A stretch of 64,000 nucleotides of DNA from JAXDAY01 sp034679345. GTDB lineage: Bacteria > Eisenbacteria > RBG-16-71-46 > CAIMUX01 > VGJL01. The notes beneath the pieces are model-generated. The model searched no databases and was not told the DNA's origin. It saw nothing but the letters and a program-made list of their open reading frames with translations. The translations under genes and the position numbers were made by a program. Shown one piece after another: positions 44,701 to 52,088 of the stretch; position 1 is the first letter of the stretch, and each line of letters starts with the position of its first letter. The stretch spans positions 131,012 to 195,011 of the forward strand of contig JAXDAY010000029.1 in the NCBI GenBank assembly GCA_034679345.1. Reading direction: 5' to 3'.

Positions 44701-46879
44701 GATCGATGTGGTCTGGACTCCTTCGCCCTCCACCGACTTGCGGGGGTATCTCCTGGAAAGCGCCACCCAGGATATCGGACCCTTCGCGCCGGTCCAGTCC
44801 CAGCTGATCCGCGAGATGCGGTACTACCATCACGACGGGCTCGCCGGATTGACGCGCTACTACTACCGCGTGGCCGCGGTGGACTCCTCGGGCAATCGGA
44901 GCGGCTACTCGAACGTCGTCGCATCGACGACCAGCCCCGCCGTCCTCTCCGGTTGGCCCTTCTCTCCGAGCTCCGATGTGAATACCGGAACGCCGACCAT
45001 CGAGAACATCGACGCCGAGGGCGCCTACGAAGTCTTCCTCAGCGCCGCCGACATCTACGGCCTGCGCAGCAACGGGACGGAGATCATCGATGGGGACGGA
45101 GTTCCTTCCACGCCGGGGGTCTGGTCGCAGGCGGGATCGCTCTATTGGAGCAAGCCGGCGATCGCCGATCTGGACGGCGATGGCGCAGTGGAGATCGTGG
45201 CCACCAGCCGAAGAGCGCGGGGCAGCGCCGGCGCCGGTCAGATCCTCGCTTGGAGCCGGAGCGGCACGCTGCTCTGGCAGAAGCAGGTGGGCACGAGCGA
45301 CTATCTGCTCTCCTCGCCAGTGATTTGCGACATCGACGACGACGCGCAGATGGAGGTGGTCTGCGAGAACAAGGCGACGCTTTATGCCTGGAACCACGAC
45401 GGCACGCCCGTGATTGAGGGGAACTCCGACGGCAAGCTCGCCTACGTCGGCGGAATCGTGGGCGGCGACGACCTCTTCACCGCCGGCTCTCCGGCAGTGG
45501 CCGATCTGGACGGCAACGACGGCGGGAAGGACGAGGTGATCTACGGGCTGGAGACGAACTACGCGGGTCATCCATCGCAGATCCTCATCGTCGATGGCGA
45601 CGGAACGATCCTGGACCGCGAGACGTTGGAGGTTGACCTTCTGACGACCGAGCGCGCGGCCAACTCCTCGCCGTCCCTGGCCGACGTGGACAACGACGGC
45701 GCCTATGAGATCTTCATCGTCACCCGCAACTATCTCTGGGGCTGGCGCTATCTCGACGGCGCGGGCCTCGAGCAGATCTGGGAAGAGGTCCGGCTTCCGA
45801 AGCTGCAGACGAACTGGTTCGAGACCACCCCGGCGATCGGCGATGTCGACGGAGATGGCGTCCTGGACATCGCAGTCGGAGCGGGTGAAGGGAAGCTCGT
45901 CTTGGTCGACGCTCAGAGCGGCCAAGAGCACGCCGTCTCGCCGATCGCCGTCGCGACCTTGAGCGACAAGCTCGGCTCGCCCATCCTCGTCAACCTCGAC
46001 GCGAATCCCGTCACCGCCGAGATCCTCGTCGGGGACAACCGGGGGGTCGTGCACGCCCTCAACGCGGCCGGCGAGCGGCTGGCGGGTTTCCCGTATCCGC
46101 TCGGCGGACGCGTCCAGCACGGACTCGCCTGCTGGGATATCGATCGCGACGAGGACCCCGATCTCGTGCTGCAATCCGAGCAGTTCACCAGCGTGACGAT
46201 CCTCGATATCTCGAACGTCCACTTCCCGCTGGATCTCGAGGAGGCGATGCTGCGAAACCCGTGGCCGAGCTTCCGCCACGACGCGCGGAACACGGGTCGG
46301 CTGACGGCGGCGGTCATCACGCCCGTGGCGCAGCTCGATCTCCGCGGCGAGGCCGGACCCGGAGAGGCGATCCTCCGCTGGACCGCTCCGGTCGAACCGG
46401 CCGCGTTCCGCGTTCTCGAGAAGAACGCTCAGGCGATCTGGGATGTCGCCGTCGAGGGACCGCCGTCGTTCTTCGCGGAAGCAGACGGCTACGTCTATCG
46501 CGAGACGGCATCGCCGGGAACGCTCTTCTACCAGGTCGTGGGACTCGACGCCCTCGGCCGCGAAGTGATGCGGAGCTCCGAGGTCTCCATCACCGTTGAG
46601 CCGCTTCGGTTGCGGCTGCTCGGGGCAGCGCCCAATCCGTTCAATCCCCGAACGGCGATCCGATTCGAATCGCCCGGAGGGTCGGTCCGGCTCGAGATCT
46701 ACGAACCCTCCGGACGGCGCTTGAGGACGCTGCACGATGGGCCGATCGCCGCCGGACGCTCGGAGGCGATCTGGGACGGCCGCGACGATGAAGGTCGCGA
46801 CGCCGCGACAGGAGTCTACTGGGTCCGCCTGCGCGCCGAGGGGGAGGTCGAATCGCGCCCGATCGTGCTCTTGCGATGA
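41702..46879 (+). CDS. Gingipain-like (C25) secreted protease with propeller and FlgD-like tail
   Basis: 1725 residues, AT 41702 after GGAGGAGGTCGG. Signal peptide (PGWAGLLALSLAGSAALA). A propeptide-like region (about 25-215) precedes a C25 fold (about 225-640) with the catalytic pair His497 in HHVGHGD and Cys539 in YAINCSSAAIDYD, as in gingipains, followed by FLSFSLIYLGDPQM. Next come immunoglobulin-like modules (about 645-960), a fibronectin III module (about 985-1077), FG-GAP-like repeats with Asp-rich D-x-D-x-D-G turns (about 1085-1530) and a FlgD-like tail beginning APNPFNPRTAIRFE. Gingipain homologues in Bacteroidetes ride the type IX system and are matured by cleavage. An ornate surface protease. 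Confidence 0.88.
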   Translation: MRMRTVPGWAGLLALSLAGSAALASSPGEVLVGWDWTQVSVRVNGSGDAEYAVDGAGLRPANPGEPDLPALVVRVAAPDQSKVSGFDLFELSVSEREVELPIAPARMDSDVPGSEPVAVDRSEDAYSAPLYPETRVRYLGQSLRRGITYSVFAIYPLALVEGRRLSLLEEGRLSVRWDADPAAPAPLKSFRSGTGGDGPDAKSLALTMGPTAIDDLPSMESGPFEYLVLTTEGFLSTVQPFIDWKNRSGTATTVRTVEWVLDNYADGVDPQERIRNFLKEAYRYWGIHYLFIAGGPEQVPIRTVKYFTWLVPLDIITDSYYACLDGNWNADGDNYFGEGRRIANPPNAGDKVDFDPELVVGRVPATSADQLSIWLGKYFQYVQSPNRDGYLDRFLLLGEVLFHNLWARSNLNSTPPCGHSPCPEECDYCVTLDGAEDCERVIATLDFAQGVDVDYIPLYEWNEYWQTHGRADAELEVKQAVISRINEGAGFVHHVGHGDRDRMSIGSQNGLDGNGRLVTADARNLTNGDKISVVYAINCSSAAIDYDCVAEGWLFAPNGGSVCYIGSSNLDFPSAATFYQNGFYQKVYQQKYISLGDAFTETLAEQGADIGENENPKRFLSFSLIYLGDPQMRSWLSTPSSMTIAQSGGQTFSLGDTTLTVTVYEGTDLLEGAKVCAYKAGDVLSTARTDAEGVAVLPFRPRSTGTYLLTVTHPSVAPWIDQTPRSVIAPGGLPSLTVESIQIGDDGSRSGVRGNDNRRFEEGETVDLDVMIRNAGTAPATGIQLALAIGPDDRDEYMEVIKGVASVPGSVGPRTSAQVSGAFRVRILPGTPVGFYKNGDRLTFDAEVTITEGGRISHYTVPILVHRPVFEIESVQLTELAGTGDGDQRPDDGETMLWIPTLRNLGSGAADSVGAYLTAILGMTVIDGSALLETADPGQLLSTTTPFRFDVTNTIYLSARLTVRSLRDPDFVFFEGNVDYTPPTTPSFPVESELITSKDAIDVVWTPSPSTDLRGYLLESATQDIGPFAPVQSQLIREMRYYHHDGLAGLTRYYYRVAAVDSSGNRSGYSNVVASTTSPAVLSGWPFSPSSDVNTGTPTIENIDAEGAYEVFLSAADIYGLRSNGTEIIDGDGVPSTPGVWSQAGSLYWSKPAIADLDGDGAVEIVATSRRARGSAGAGQILAWSRSGTLLWQKQVGTSDYLLSSPVICDIDDDAQMEVVCENKATLYAWNHDGTPVIEGNSDGKLAYVGGIVGGDDLFTAGSPAVADLDGNDGGKDEVIYGLETNYAGHPSQILIVDGDGTILDRETLEVDLLTTERAANSSPSLADVDNDGAYEIFIVTRNYLWGWRYLDGAGLEQIWEEVRLPKLQTNWFETTPAIGDVDGDGVLDIAVGAGEGKLVLVDAQSGQEHAVSPIAVATLSDKLGSPILVNLDANPVTAEILVGDNRGVVHALNAAGERLAGFPYPLGGRVQHGLACWDIDRDEDPDLVLQSEQFTSVTILDISNVHFPLDLEEAMLRNPWPSFRHDARNTGRLTAAVITPVAQLDLRGEAGPGEAILRWTAPVEPAAFRVLEKNAQAIWDVAVEGPPSFFAEADGYVYRETASPGTLFYQVVGLDALGREVMRSSEVSITVEPLRLRLLGAAPNPFNPRTAIRFESPGGSVRLEIYEPSGRRLRTLHDGPIAAGRSEAIWDGRDDEGRDAATGVYWVRLRAEGEVESRPIVLLR

Positions 46880-46917
46880 TGCGACTGCCGGGGGCGCCGA
46901 AGCGGAAAGTTTTGGGG

Positions 46918-46947
46918 TTGCCCGATCCGGCTTCCGATCCATAGTAT
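46918..46947 (+). promoter_or_regulatory. Promoter for tRNA-Gln
   Basis: TTGCCC and TAGTAT are 18 bases apart, 24 bases before the tRNA 5' end. Confidence 0.5.
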
Positions 46948-46971
46948 CGGAGTCTGATTCGAGTGCGGTGC

Positions 46972-47045
46972 TGGGGAGTCGTCCAGTGGCAGGACACATG
47001 ACTCTGGATCATGGAACCGGGGTTCGAGTCCCTGCTCCCCAGCCA
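46972..47045 (+). tRNA. tRNA-Gln (anticodon CTG)
   Basis: 74 bases including an encoded CCA. Acceptor TGGGGAG pairs with CTCCCCA (47035-47041). The anticodon stem is CATGA/TCATG and the loop CTCTGGA, giving anticodon CTG (47004-47006), read as Gln (CAG). The T stem is CGGGG/CCCTG with loop TTCGAGT. It lies directly upstream of glnS. Confidence 0.93.
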
Positions 47046-47054
47046 TCTTCCACT

Positions 47055-47083
47055 GAAGCCGTCTGAGATTCTCAGGCGGCTTC
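47055..47083 (+). terminator. Hairpin after tRNA-Gln
   Basis: GAAGCCGTCTGA and TCAGGCGGCTTC pair over 12 bases (one G-T) around a GATTC loop. No T-run follows, so it may be a weak terminator or an mRNA structure before glnS. Confidence 0.5.
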
Positions 47084-47122
47084 GGCTCATTCCAGGCCGG
47101 CATGGACCGAGGGGGGGCGCCG

Positions 47123-48877
47123 ATGAACGACCGACGACCGGAGGAAGCCGCGGAACGGGAGGGCGGCGCCCTGGATTTCATCCGCGCCCAGATCGCGGCG
47201 GATCTCAAGGCCGGGCGTAACGGTGGCCGGCTGCTCACGCGATTCCCGCCGGAGCCGAACGGCTATCTCCACATCGGACACACCAAGGCCTTCTCCTTGA
47301 ACTTCAGCGTGGCGCGCGAGATGGGAGGCAAGTGCAACCTCCGCTTCGACGACACGAATCCGGAGAAGGAGGACGTGGAGTACGTCGAGTCGATCATGGA
47401 GGACATCCGATGGCTCGGCTTCGACTGGGAGGATCGCCTCTTCTACGCCTCCGACTACTTCGAGACCCTTTATCAATGGGCCGAGGGTCTGATCGCCAAG
47501 GGCAAGGCGTATGTGTGCGATCTCTCCGCCGAGGAGATCCGCCAGTACCGCGGCACCCTGACCGAGCCGGGCCGCAACAGCCCTTACCGCGATCGGCCGG
47601 TCGAGGTGAATCTCGACCTGTTCCGCAGGATGCGGGCCGGGGAGTTCCCCGACGGCTCGCGCGTCCTTCGCGCGAAGATCGATATGGCCGCGCCCAACAT
47701 CAACATGCGCGATCCCGTCATGTACCGGATCCGCCGCGCCCACCACCACCGGACCGGCGATGCCTGGTGCATCTACCCGAGTTACGACTGGGCCCACGGG
47801 CAATCGGACGCCATCGAGGGGATCACCCATTCCCTCTGCTCTCTCGAGTTCGAGGATCACCGGCCCCTCTACGACTGGTTCCTCGACCAGATCCCGCTTC
47901 CCTCGGACCGACCCCGCCAGATCGAGTTCGCCCGGCTGAACCTCACCTACACGGTGATGAGCAAGCGGATGCTGCGGGCGTTGGTGGAGAAGGGGATCGT
48001 GACGGGCTGGGACGACCCGCGCATGCCGACCCTCTCGGCCATGCGGCGGCGCGGCTACCCGGCGGAGGGGATCCACCGCTTCCTCGACCGGATCGGGATG
48101 GCCAAGCGCGGGAGCGTCGTCGATATCGGCCTCCTCGAGCACGCGGTCCGGGAAGAGCTGAACCGAGTCGCCCCGCGGGCGATGGCGGTGCTGCGTCCCG
48201 TCCGCGTCGTCATCGAGAACTACCCCGAGGGCCAGGTGGAGGAGCTCGACTACACGGTGAACCCCGAGGATCCCTCCGCCGGGACCCGCAAGGTGCCGTT
48301 CTCCCGGGAGCTCTACATCGAGGCCGACGACTTCCGCGAAGTCCCGCCGCCGAAGTACCATCGTCTCTCGCCCGGGCAGGAGGTCCGCCTGCGCGCCGCC
48401 TATATCATCCGCTGCACCGGCGTCGCGAAAGACGCTTCCGGCGCCGTCACGGAGATCCGGTGCTCCTACGATCCCGACTCGCGCGGCGGCTCGGCAGCCG
48501 ACGGACGGAAGATCAAGGGGACGATCCACTGGGTCTCGGCGCAGCATGCGGCGCGCGCGCGCGTGCGGCTCTATGACCATCTCTTCCGGGTTCCCTTCCC
48601 CGGAGACGAGGGGGATTTCCTGGACGACATCAATCCCGACTCGCTCGAGATCATCGAGGATGCTCCGATCGATCCCGCGCTCGCCGACGCGAAACCTGAG
48701 GACCGGTTCCAGTTCGAGCGGCTGGGCTACTTCTGCGTCGACCTCGAATCGAAACCGGGGCTGCTCGTGTTCAACCGCACGGTCGCCTTGCGCGACACCT
48801 GGGCGAAGCTCGAGGGAAAGGCGCTCGAGCGCCGGCCCCGCCGACGGGCCGCCGAGCCCTCAGACGAGGATTTCTAG
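47123..48877 (+). CDS. glnS: Glutaminyl-tRNA synthetase
   Basis: 584 residues from ATG 47123, preceded by GAGGGGGGG; ATG 47102 is less likely. Class I motifs: PPEPNGYLHIGHTKA (HIGH) and NLTYTVMSKRML (KMSKS-like). GlnRS-specific features include the DDTNPEKE and VNPEDPSAGTRKVPFSRELYIEADDF segments and the two beta-barrel anticodon-binding domain (IHWVSAQHA, YDHLFRVPFP). It charges tRNA-Gln directly. Presence of GlnRS in a bacterium usually indicates acquisition from eukaryotes through gamma-proteobacterial or other lineages and makes the GatCAB route dispensable for Gln. The tRNA it charges is encoded 78 bases upstream. Convergent with gltX by 18 bases. Confidence 0.96.
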   Translation: MNDRRPEEAAEREGGALDFIRAQIAADLKAGRNGGRLLTRFPPEPNGYLHIGHTKAFSLNFSVAREMGGKCNLRFDDTNPEKEDVEYVESIMEDIRWLGFDWEDRLFYASDYFETLYQWAEGLIAKGKAYVCDLSAEEIRQYRGTLTEPGRNSPYRDRPVEVNLDLFRRMRAGEFPDGSRVLRAKIDMAAPNINMRDPVMYRIRRAHHHRTGDAWCIYPSYDWAHGQSDAIEGITHSLCSLEFEDHRPLYDWFLDQIPLPSDRPRQIEFARLNLTYTVMSKRMLRALVEKGIVTGWDDPRMPTLSAMRRRGYPAEGIHRFLDRIGMAKRGSVVDIGLLEHAVREELNRVAPRAMAVLRPVRVVIENYPEGQVEELDYTVNPEDPSAGTRKVPFSRELYIEADDFREVPPPKYHRLSPGQEVRLRAAYIIRCTGVAKDASGAVTEIRCSYDPDSRGGSAADGRKIKGTIHWVSAQHAARARVRLYDHLFRVPFPGDEGDFLDDINPDSLEIIEDAPIDPALADAKPEDRFQFERLGYFCVDLESKPGLLVFNRTVALRDTWAKLEGKALERRPRRRAAEPSDEDF

Positions 48878-50305
48878 GGCGCGGTCGATCCGTCGCAGGC
48901 AGGTCTCCCGGCCGAGCACTGCCATGAGCTCGTAGAGGCCGGGGCCCCCGCCGACGCCGGTGCAGGCGAGGCGCAGGGGATGGATCAGATCCGCCTTGCC
49001 GACGCCGGCGGTCTCAGCGCAGCGCGTCACCGTCGCCTCGATCGCCGCAGCCTCGAACGGCTCGCATTCCCCCAGCGCGGGCAAGATTCCTCGCAGCAGC
49101 GCGGCGCTCTCCTTCTTCCAGCGCTTCTTGACGGTGGCCTCCTCGTACTCGGTGGGATCGACGAAGAACCAGGGCGCCCGTTCCGGGATCTCGGCGATGA
49201 AGGTGACCCGCTCGCGCATCAGCTCGACGATTCCGGAGAGGTAGCTCTCGTCGATGCCGCCCCAGCCGCGGTCGGCGAGGATCACGCGCAGCTCCTGGAT
49301 CGTCCTCTCCGCGGGGCGGCGCTGCATGTATTGCTGGTTGAACCAGTGGAGCTTCTCCAGGTTGAAGATCGCCCCCGACTTGTTCACGCGCTCGATTCGA
49401 AACTCGCGGACGAGCTCCGCGAGCGAGAAGATCTCCCGTTCGTCTCCCGGGTTCCAGCCCAGGAAGGCGACGAAGTTGACGAGCGCCTCGGGGAAGAAGC
49501 CATGGCGCCTGTAGTCGGAGACGGCGACCTCGGCCTGCCGCTTCGAGAGCTTCGAGCGGTCGGTTCCCAGAAGGAGTGGCAGGTGGGCGAAGCGCGGCGC
49601 CTCCCACCCGAAGAATCGGTACAGCAGGAGATGCTTCGGGGCGCTCGGCAGCCACTCCTCGCCGCGAATCACGTGGGTGATCTCCATGGCATGGTCATCG
49701 ACCACGTTGGCGAGGTGATAGGTGGGGAAGCCATCTGATTTCAGGAGCACCTGATCGTCCAGGATCTCGCTTGCGATCTCGACTTCTCCACGGACGAGAT
49801 CGTCGATGCGGACAAACGGCTCGTCGGGGATGCGCAGGCGGATGACGTGCGCCTCCCCGGCCGCGCGGCGCGTCTCGGCCTCGTCCCTCGAGAGCCCCAA
49901 GCAGGCGCGGTCGTACTTCGTCGAGAGCCCGCGCTTCTTGAGCTGCTCGCGCATCGCGTGGAGCCGGTCCTCGTTGCAGAAGCAGGGGTAGGCATGGCCC
50001 GATCGGATCAGCGCTTCGACGGCCTCCCGATAGAGGTCGAGGCGCTCCGACTGGAAGTAGGGCCCGTACTCCCCGCCCGCCCCCGGACCTTCGTCGTGCG
50101 CGATCCCGGCCCACTGGAGGGAGCTCAGGATGTCCTCCACGGCCCCCGGCACGAAGCGGGTTCGGTCGGTGTCCTCGATGCGGAGAACGAACCGCCCGCC
50201 ATTCGCGCGGGCGAAGCAGTAGTTGTAGAGCGCCGTGCGGAGTCCGCCGACGTGGAGGAATCCGGTCGGGCTCGGCGCGAATCGAACGCGGACGGGTCGG
50301 TTCAT
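48860..50305 (-). CDS. gltX: Glutamyl-tRNA synthetase
   Basis: 481 residues from ATG 50305 (GAGAGAGGTGAG upstream). Class I motifs: RFAPSPTGFLHVGGLRTALYNY with the HIGH-type HVGG, and GTDRSKLSKRQAE, the KMSKS equivalent. LRIEDTDRTR is present. The C-terminal helical anticodon-binding region ends LRRIDRALEILV. It charges tRNA-Glu for protein synthesis and for tetrapyrrole formation. A divergent promoter with TTGTGA and TATCGT lies just upstream. Confidence 0.96.
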   Translation of the reverse strand: MNRPVRVRFAPSPTGFLHVGGLRTALYNYCFARANGGRFVLRIEDTDRTRFVPGAVEDILSSLQWAGIAHDEGPGAGGEYGPYFQSERLDLYREAVEALIRSGHAYPCFCNEDRLHAMREQLKKRGLSTKYDRACLGLSRDEAETRRAAGEAHVIRLRIPDEPFVRIDDLVRGEVEIASEILDDQVLLKSDGFPTYHLANVVDDHAMEITHVIRGEEWLPSAPKHLLLYRFFGWEAPRFAHLPLLLGTDRSKLSKRQAEVAVSDYRRHGFFPEALVNFVAFLGWNPGDEREIFSLAELVREFRIERVNKSGAIFNLEKLHWFNQQYMQRRPAERTIQELRVILADRGWGGIDESYLSGIVELMRERVTFIAEIPERAPWFFVDPTEYEEATVKKRWKKESAALLRGILPALGECEPFEAAAIEATVTRCAETAGVGKADLIHPLRLACTGVGGGPGLYELMAVLGRETCLRRIDRALEILV

Positions 50306-50359
50306 CTCACCTCTCTCTCGATCCGGGAACGCCGGCCCAGACGGCGCGACGCAGACGTG

Positions 50360-50388
50360 ACGATACCAACGACTCGTTCGGGTCACAA
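50360..50388 (-). promoter_or_regulatory. Promoter for gltX
   Basis: TTGTGA and TATCGT are 17 bases apart on the minus strand, 55 bases before the gltX start. Confidence 0.5.
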
Positions 50389-50409
50389 GCGGCGGAGGCA
50401 AGCGAGGCG

Positions 50410-50439
50410 TTGCGTCACGCGGGATCCTCCTGCTAGCTT
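50410..50439 (+). promoter_or_regulatory. Promoter for the unknown gene at 50481
   Basis: TTGCGT and TAGCTT are 18 bases apart, 41 bases before the ATG. It is divergent from the gltX promoter. Confidence 0.4.
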
Positions 50440-50480
50440 GCTCTGGTGCCGACCCGGTGGTCGGAGTGAGGAGCGGGAAG

Positions 50481-51935
50481 ATGAAGGCGCGGGGATGGCA
50501 TCAGCCACTCGACTTCGGGGACGCCGAAGGGCTCGTCAGGATCTTCGAGGAGGCGAGCCCCGAGGATCTCACATCAGAACTCGTCAAGAGGCTGGGGAGG
50601 AAGACCCAAGAAGACGATCTCTACCTCGCCGCCGCCCGTGCGGCGGTGCGATCGACGCGGATGGAGGGGCTCGGCGGCGGCCGTGTTCCCCACGGGCTCT
50701 TCATCCTGCGATCCCACCGGGAGCTGGGCGCGCGACTGACTCCCGATCTTCGACCGTATCCTCTGGCCGCGGCTTCCCGACGGATCCACGCCGAGATGCG
50801 CGATCCCCACTTCGGGCCCTCCCTGCTCTTGGAGTTTGCCCCCCACGCGGAGGGGAGCAAGGAGGAGATCCTCTTCTCCTATCTGGAGGCGGTGCGATTC
50901 GGCAACACCGACCTCGCCGATCACATCTTCTCGTGGCTCTTTCGAAACATCTCGGCGGAGGAGATCGCCGATCTGCTCTGGACCGGAGGACTTGAGGGGG
51001 TTTGTCTCGGCAGCTTCAAGCTGACCGGAGCGATCGAGTCGTATCATCTGCTCCAGGCCTTGGGATGGGAGCACGGCGCGGTGTTGTTGCGGGGAGTGGT
51101 GCGCCACCAGGCCCACCGGCTCGCGGGGCCCAACCCGTTCGAGGTCTGCCGCGATCGAATCGCCTCCGAGGGGCTGCTCGAGAAGGCCCACAGAAGGTTG
51201 CCGGGGGAGAGGGGGCGCGGGGAGAACGATCCCGGGGGAGTCTGGCGAACGGCCATCCAGTGGGCCTCGTCTTCGCCCGAGGCCCGCAGCGATCTTGCCG
51301 TGCGGCTTCTCTGCGGCGAGTGGAGCCTCGAGGACTACTGGGAGGCGGTCTCGATCGGTTCCGCGCTGCTATTCCTGGGCGCCGTGGCATCGGGCCACCC
51401 CGCCGCCCGCTCGGCGCAGATGGCGATCGCCGTGCACGGACTGCGCGGTCTCGTACGCTATGGAAACCTCGCGCAGAAGGTGATGGCGAGTCTCCTGGTC
51501 GGGCGCACTCCGGAGTTCCGGGGCTGCGATCCCTCCTGGGCCCAGGTCGGGGTACGCAGGCTCGAGGAGGGCCTGCGGGCAAGCGGCCGCGCGCCGGATC
51601 AGCTTGGCCAGGCGCTGGAGGGCTGGCACGCGGAGGACGCTCTGGCTTGCGTGGCGGCCACCTCGGCCGACCTGAACGGCGCGGCGGGCCTGATTCCTGT
51701 CCTGGATCACCGGCTGGCGTTTCTCCACGGCCTGGAGGGGCTCGGGCCGACCTTCCATCTCGCCCAGTGCGAAGCGTTCCAGGCGGGGAGATCGCCTCAT
51801 CGCTGGGTGCATCTCGCCTGCAGCGCGTGGCTCTTCACCGTCTGGCCCGACCGCGGCCTCCTCGACGAGCCCCGGCTTGCGGAGCTCGCGGACCGCAGGA
51901 GGAAGAGCTTGGCAAAAGAGCGGAGGGGACGCTAG
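50481..51935 (+). CDS. Protein of unknown function with helical, His-rich sequence
   Basis: 484 residues from ATG 50481, preceded by GAGGAGCGGG. No signal peptide and no membrane helix. The sequence is rich in short helices and has scattered conserved-looking His/Trp pairs: GHRVPHGLF-like start (RVPHGLFILRSHREL), HAEMRDPHFGPS, FSWLFRNISAEEIADLLW, LGWEHGAVLLRGVVRHQAHRL and HRWVHLACSAWLF. No family is recognised. It lies between gltX and tRNA-Glu with its own promoter and terminator, so it is a separate transcription unit rather than part of a translation operon. Confidence 0.75.
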   Translation: MKARGWHQPLDFGDAEGLVRIFEEASPEDLTSELVKRLGRKTQEDDLYLAAARAAVRSTRMEGLGGGRVPHGLFILRSHRELGARLTPDLRPYPLAAASRRIHAEMRDPHFGPSLLLEFAPHAEGSKEEILFSYLEAVRFGNTDLADHIFSWLFRNISAEEIADLLWTGGLEGVCLGSFKLTGAIESYHLLQALGWEHGAVLLRGVVRHQAHRLAGPNPFEVCRDRIASEGLLEKAHRRLPGERGRGENDPGGVWRTAIQWASSSPEARSDLAVRLLCGEWSLEDYWEAVSIGSALLFLGAVASGHPAARSAQMAIAVHGLRGLVRYGNLAQKVMASLLVGRTPEFRGCDPSWAQVGVRRLEEGLRASGRAPDQLGQALEGWHAEDALACVAATSADLNGAAGLIPVLDHRLAFLHGLEGLGPTFHLAQCEAFQAGRSPHRWVHLACSAWLFTVWPDRGLLDEPRLAELADRRRKSLAKERRGR

Positions 51936-51948
51936 CATCTGGGTTCGT

Positions 51949-51990
51949 CCGCCGGTCCGGCAGGGCTTGTCCGGCGGCCTCCGTTTTTCT
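51949..51990 (+). terminator. Terminator of the unknown gene, overlapping the tRNA-Glu promoter
   Basis: CCGCCGG (51949-51955) pairs with CCGGCGG (51971-51977), followed six bases on by TTTTT (51984-51988). The -35 of the tRNA-Glu promoter lies inside the stem and its -10 right after the T-run. Confidence 0.65.
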
Positions 51991-51995
51991 AGAAT
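51967..51995 (+). promoter_or_regulatory. Promoter for tRNA-Glu
   Basis: TTGTCC and TAGAAT are 17 bases apart, 18 bases before the tRNA 5' end. This is one of the best promoters in the window. Confidence 0.6.
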
Positions 51996-52013
51996 CGGCC
52001 AGGCAGATCACGT

Positions 52014-52088
52014 GGCGCTATCGTCTAGGGGTCAGGACGGATGGTTCTCAGCCATCAAACCGGGGTTCGAATCCCCGTAGCGCTACCA
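52014..52088 (+). tRNA. tRNA-Glu (anticodon CTC)
   Basis: 75 bases including an encoded CCA. Acceptor GGCGCTA pairs with TAGCGCT (G1-T72 wobble). Anticodon stem GATGG/CCATC with loop TTCTCAG gives anticodon CTC (52047-52049), read as Glu (GAG). T stem CGGGG/CCCCG with loop TTCGAAT. Its last six bases overlap the stop end of the convergent transporter gene. Confidence 0.94.

Noticed and set aside
43220..46999. A 1259-residue open frame on the minus strand opposite the C25 gene
   Set aside because: The plus strand has a signal peptide, catalytic motifs and a FlgD-like tail; the opposite frame is low-complexity Arg/Asp/Val and arises from GC-rich third positions.
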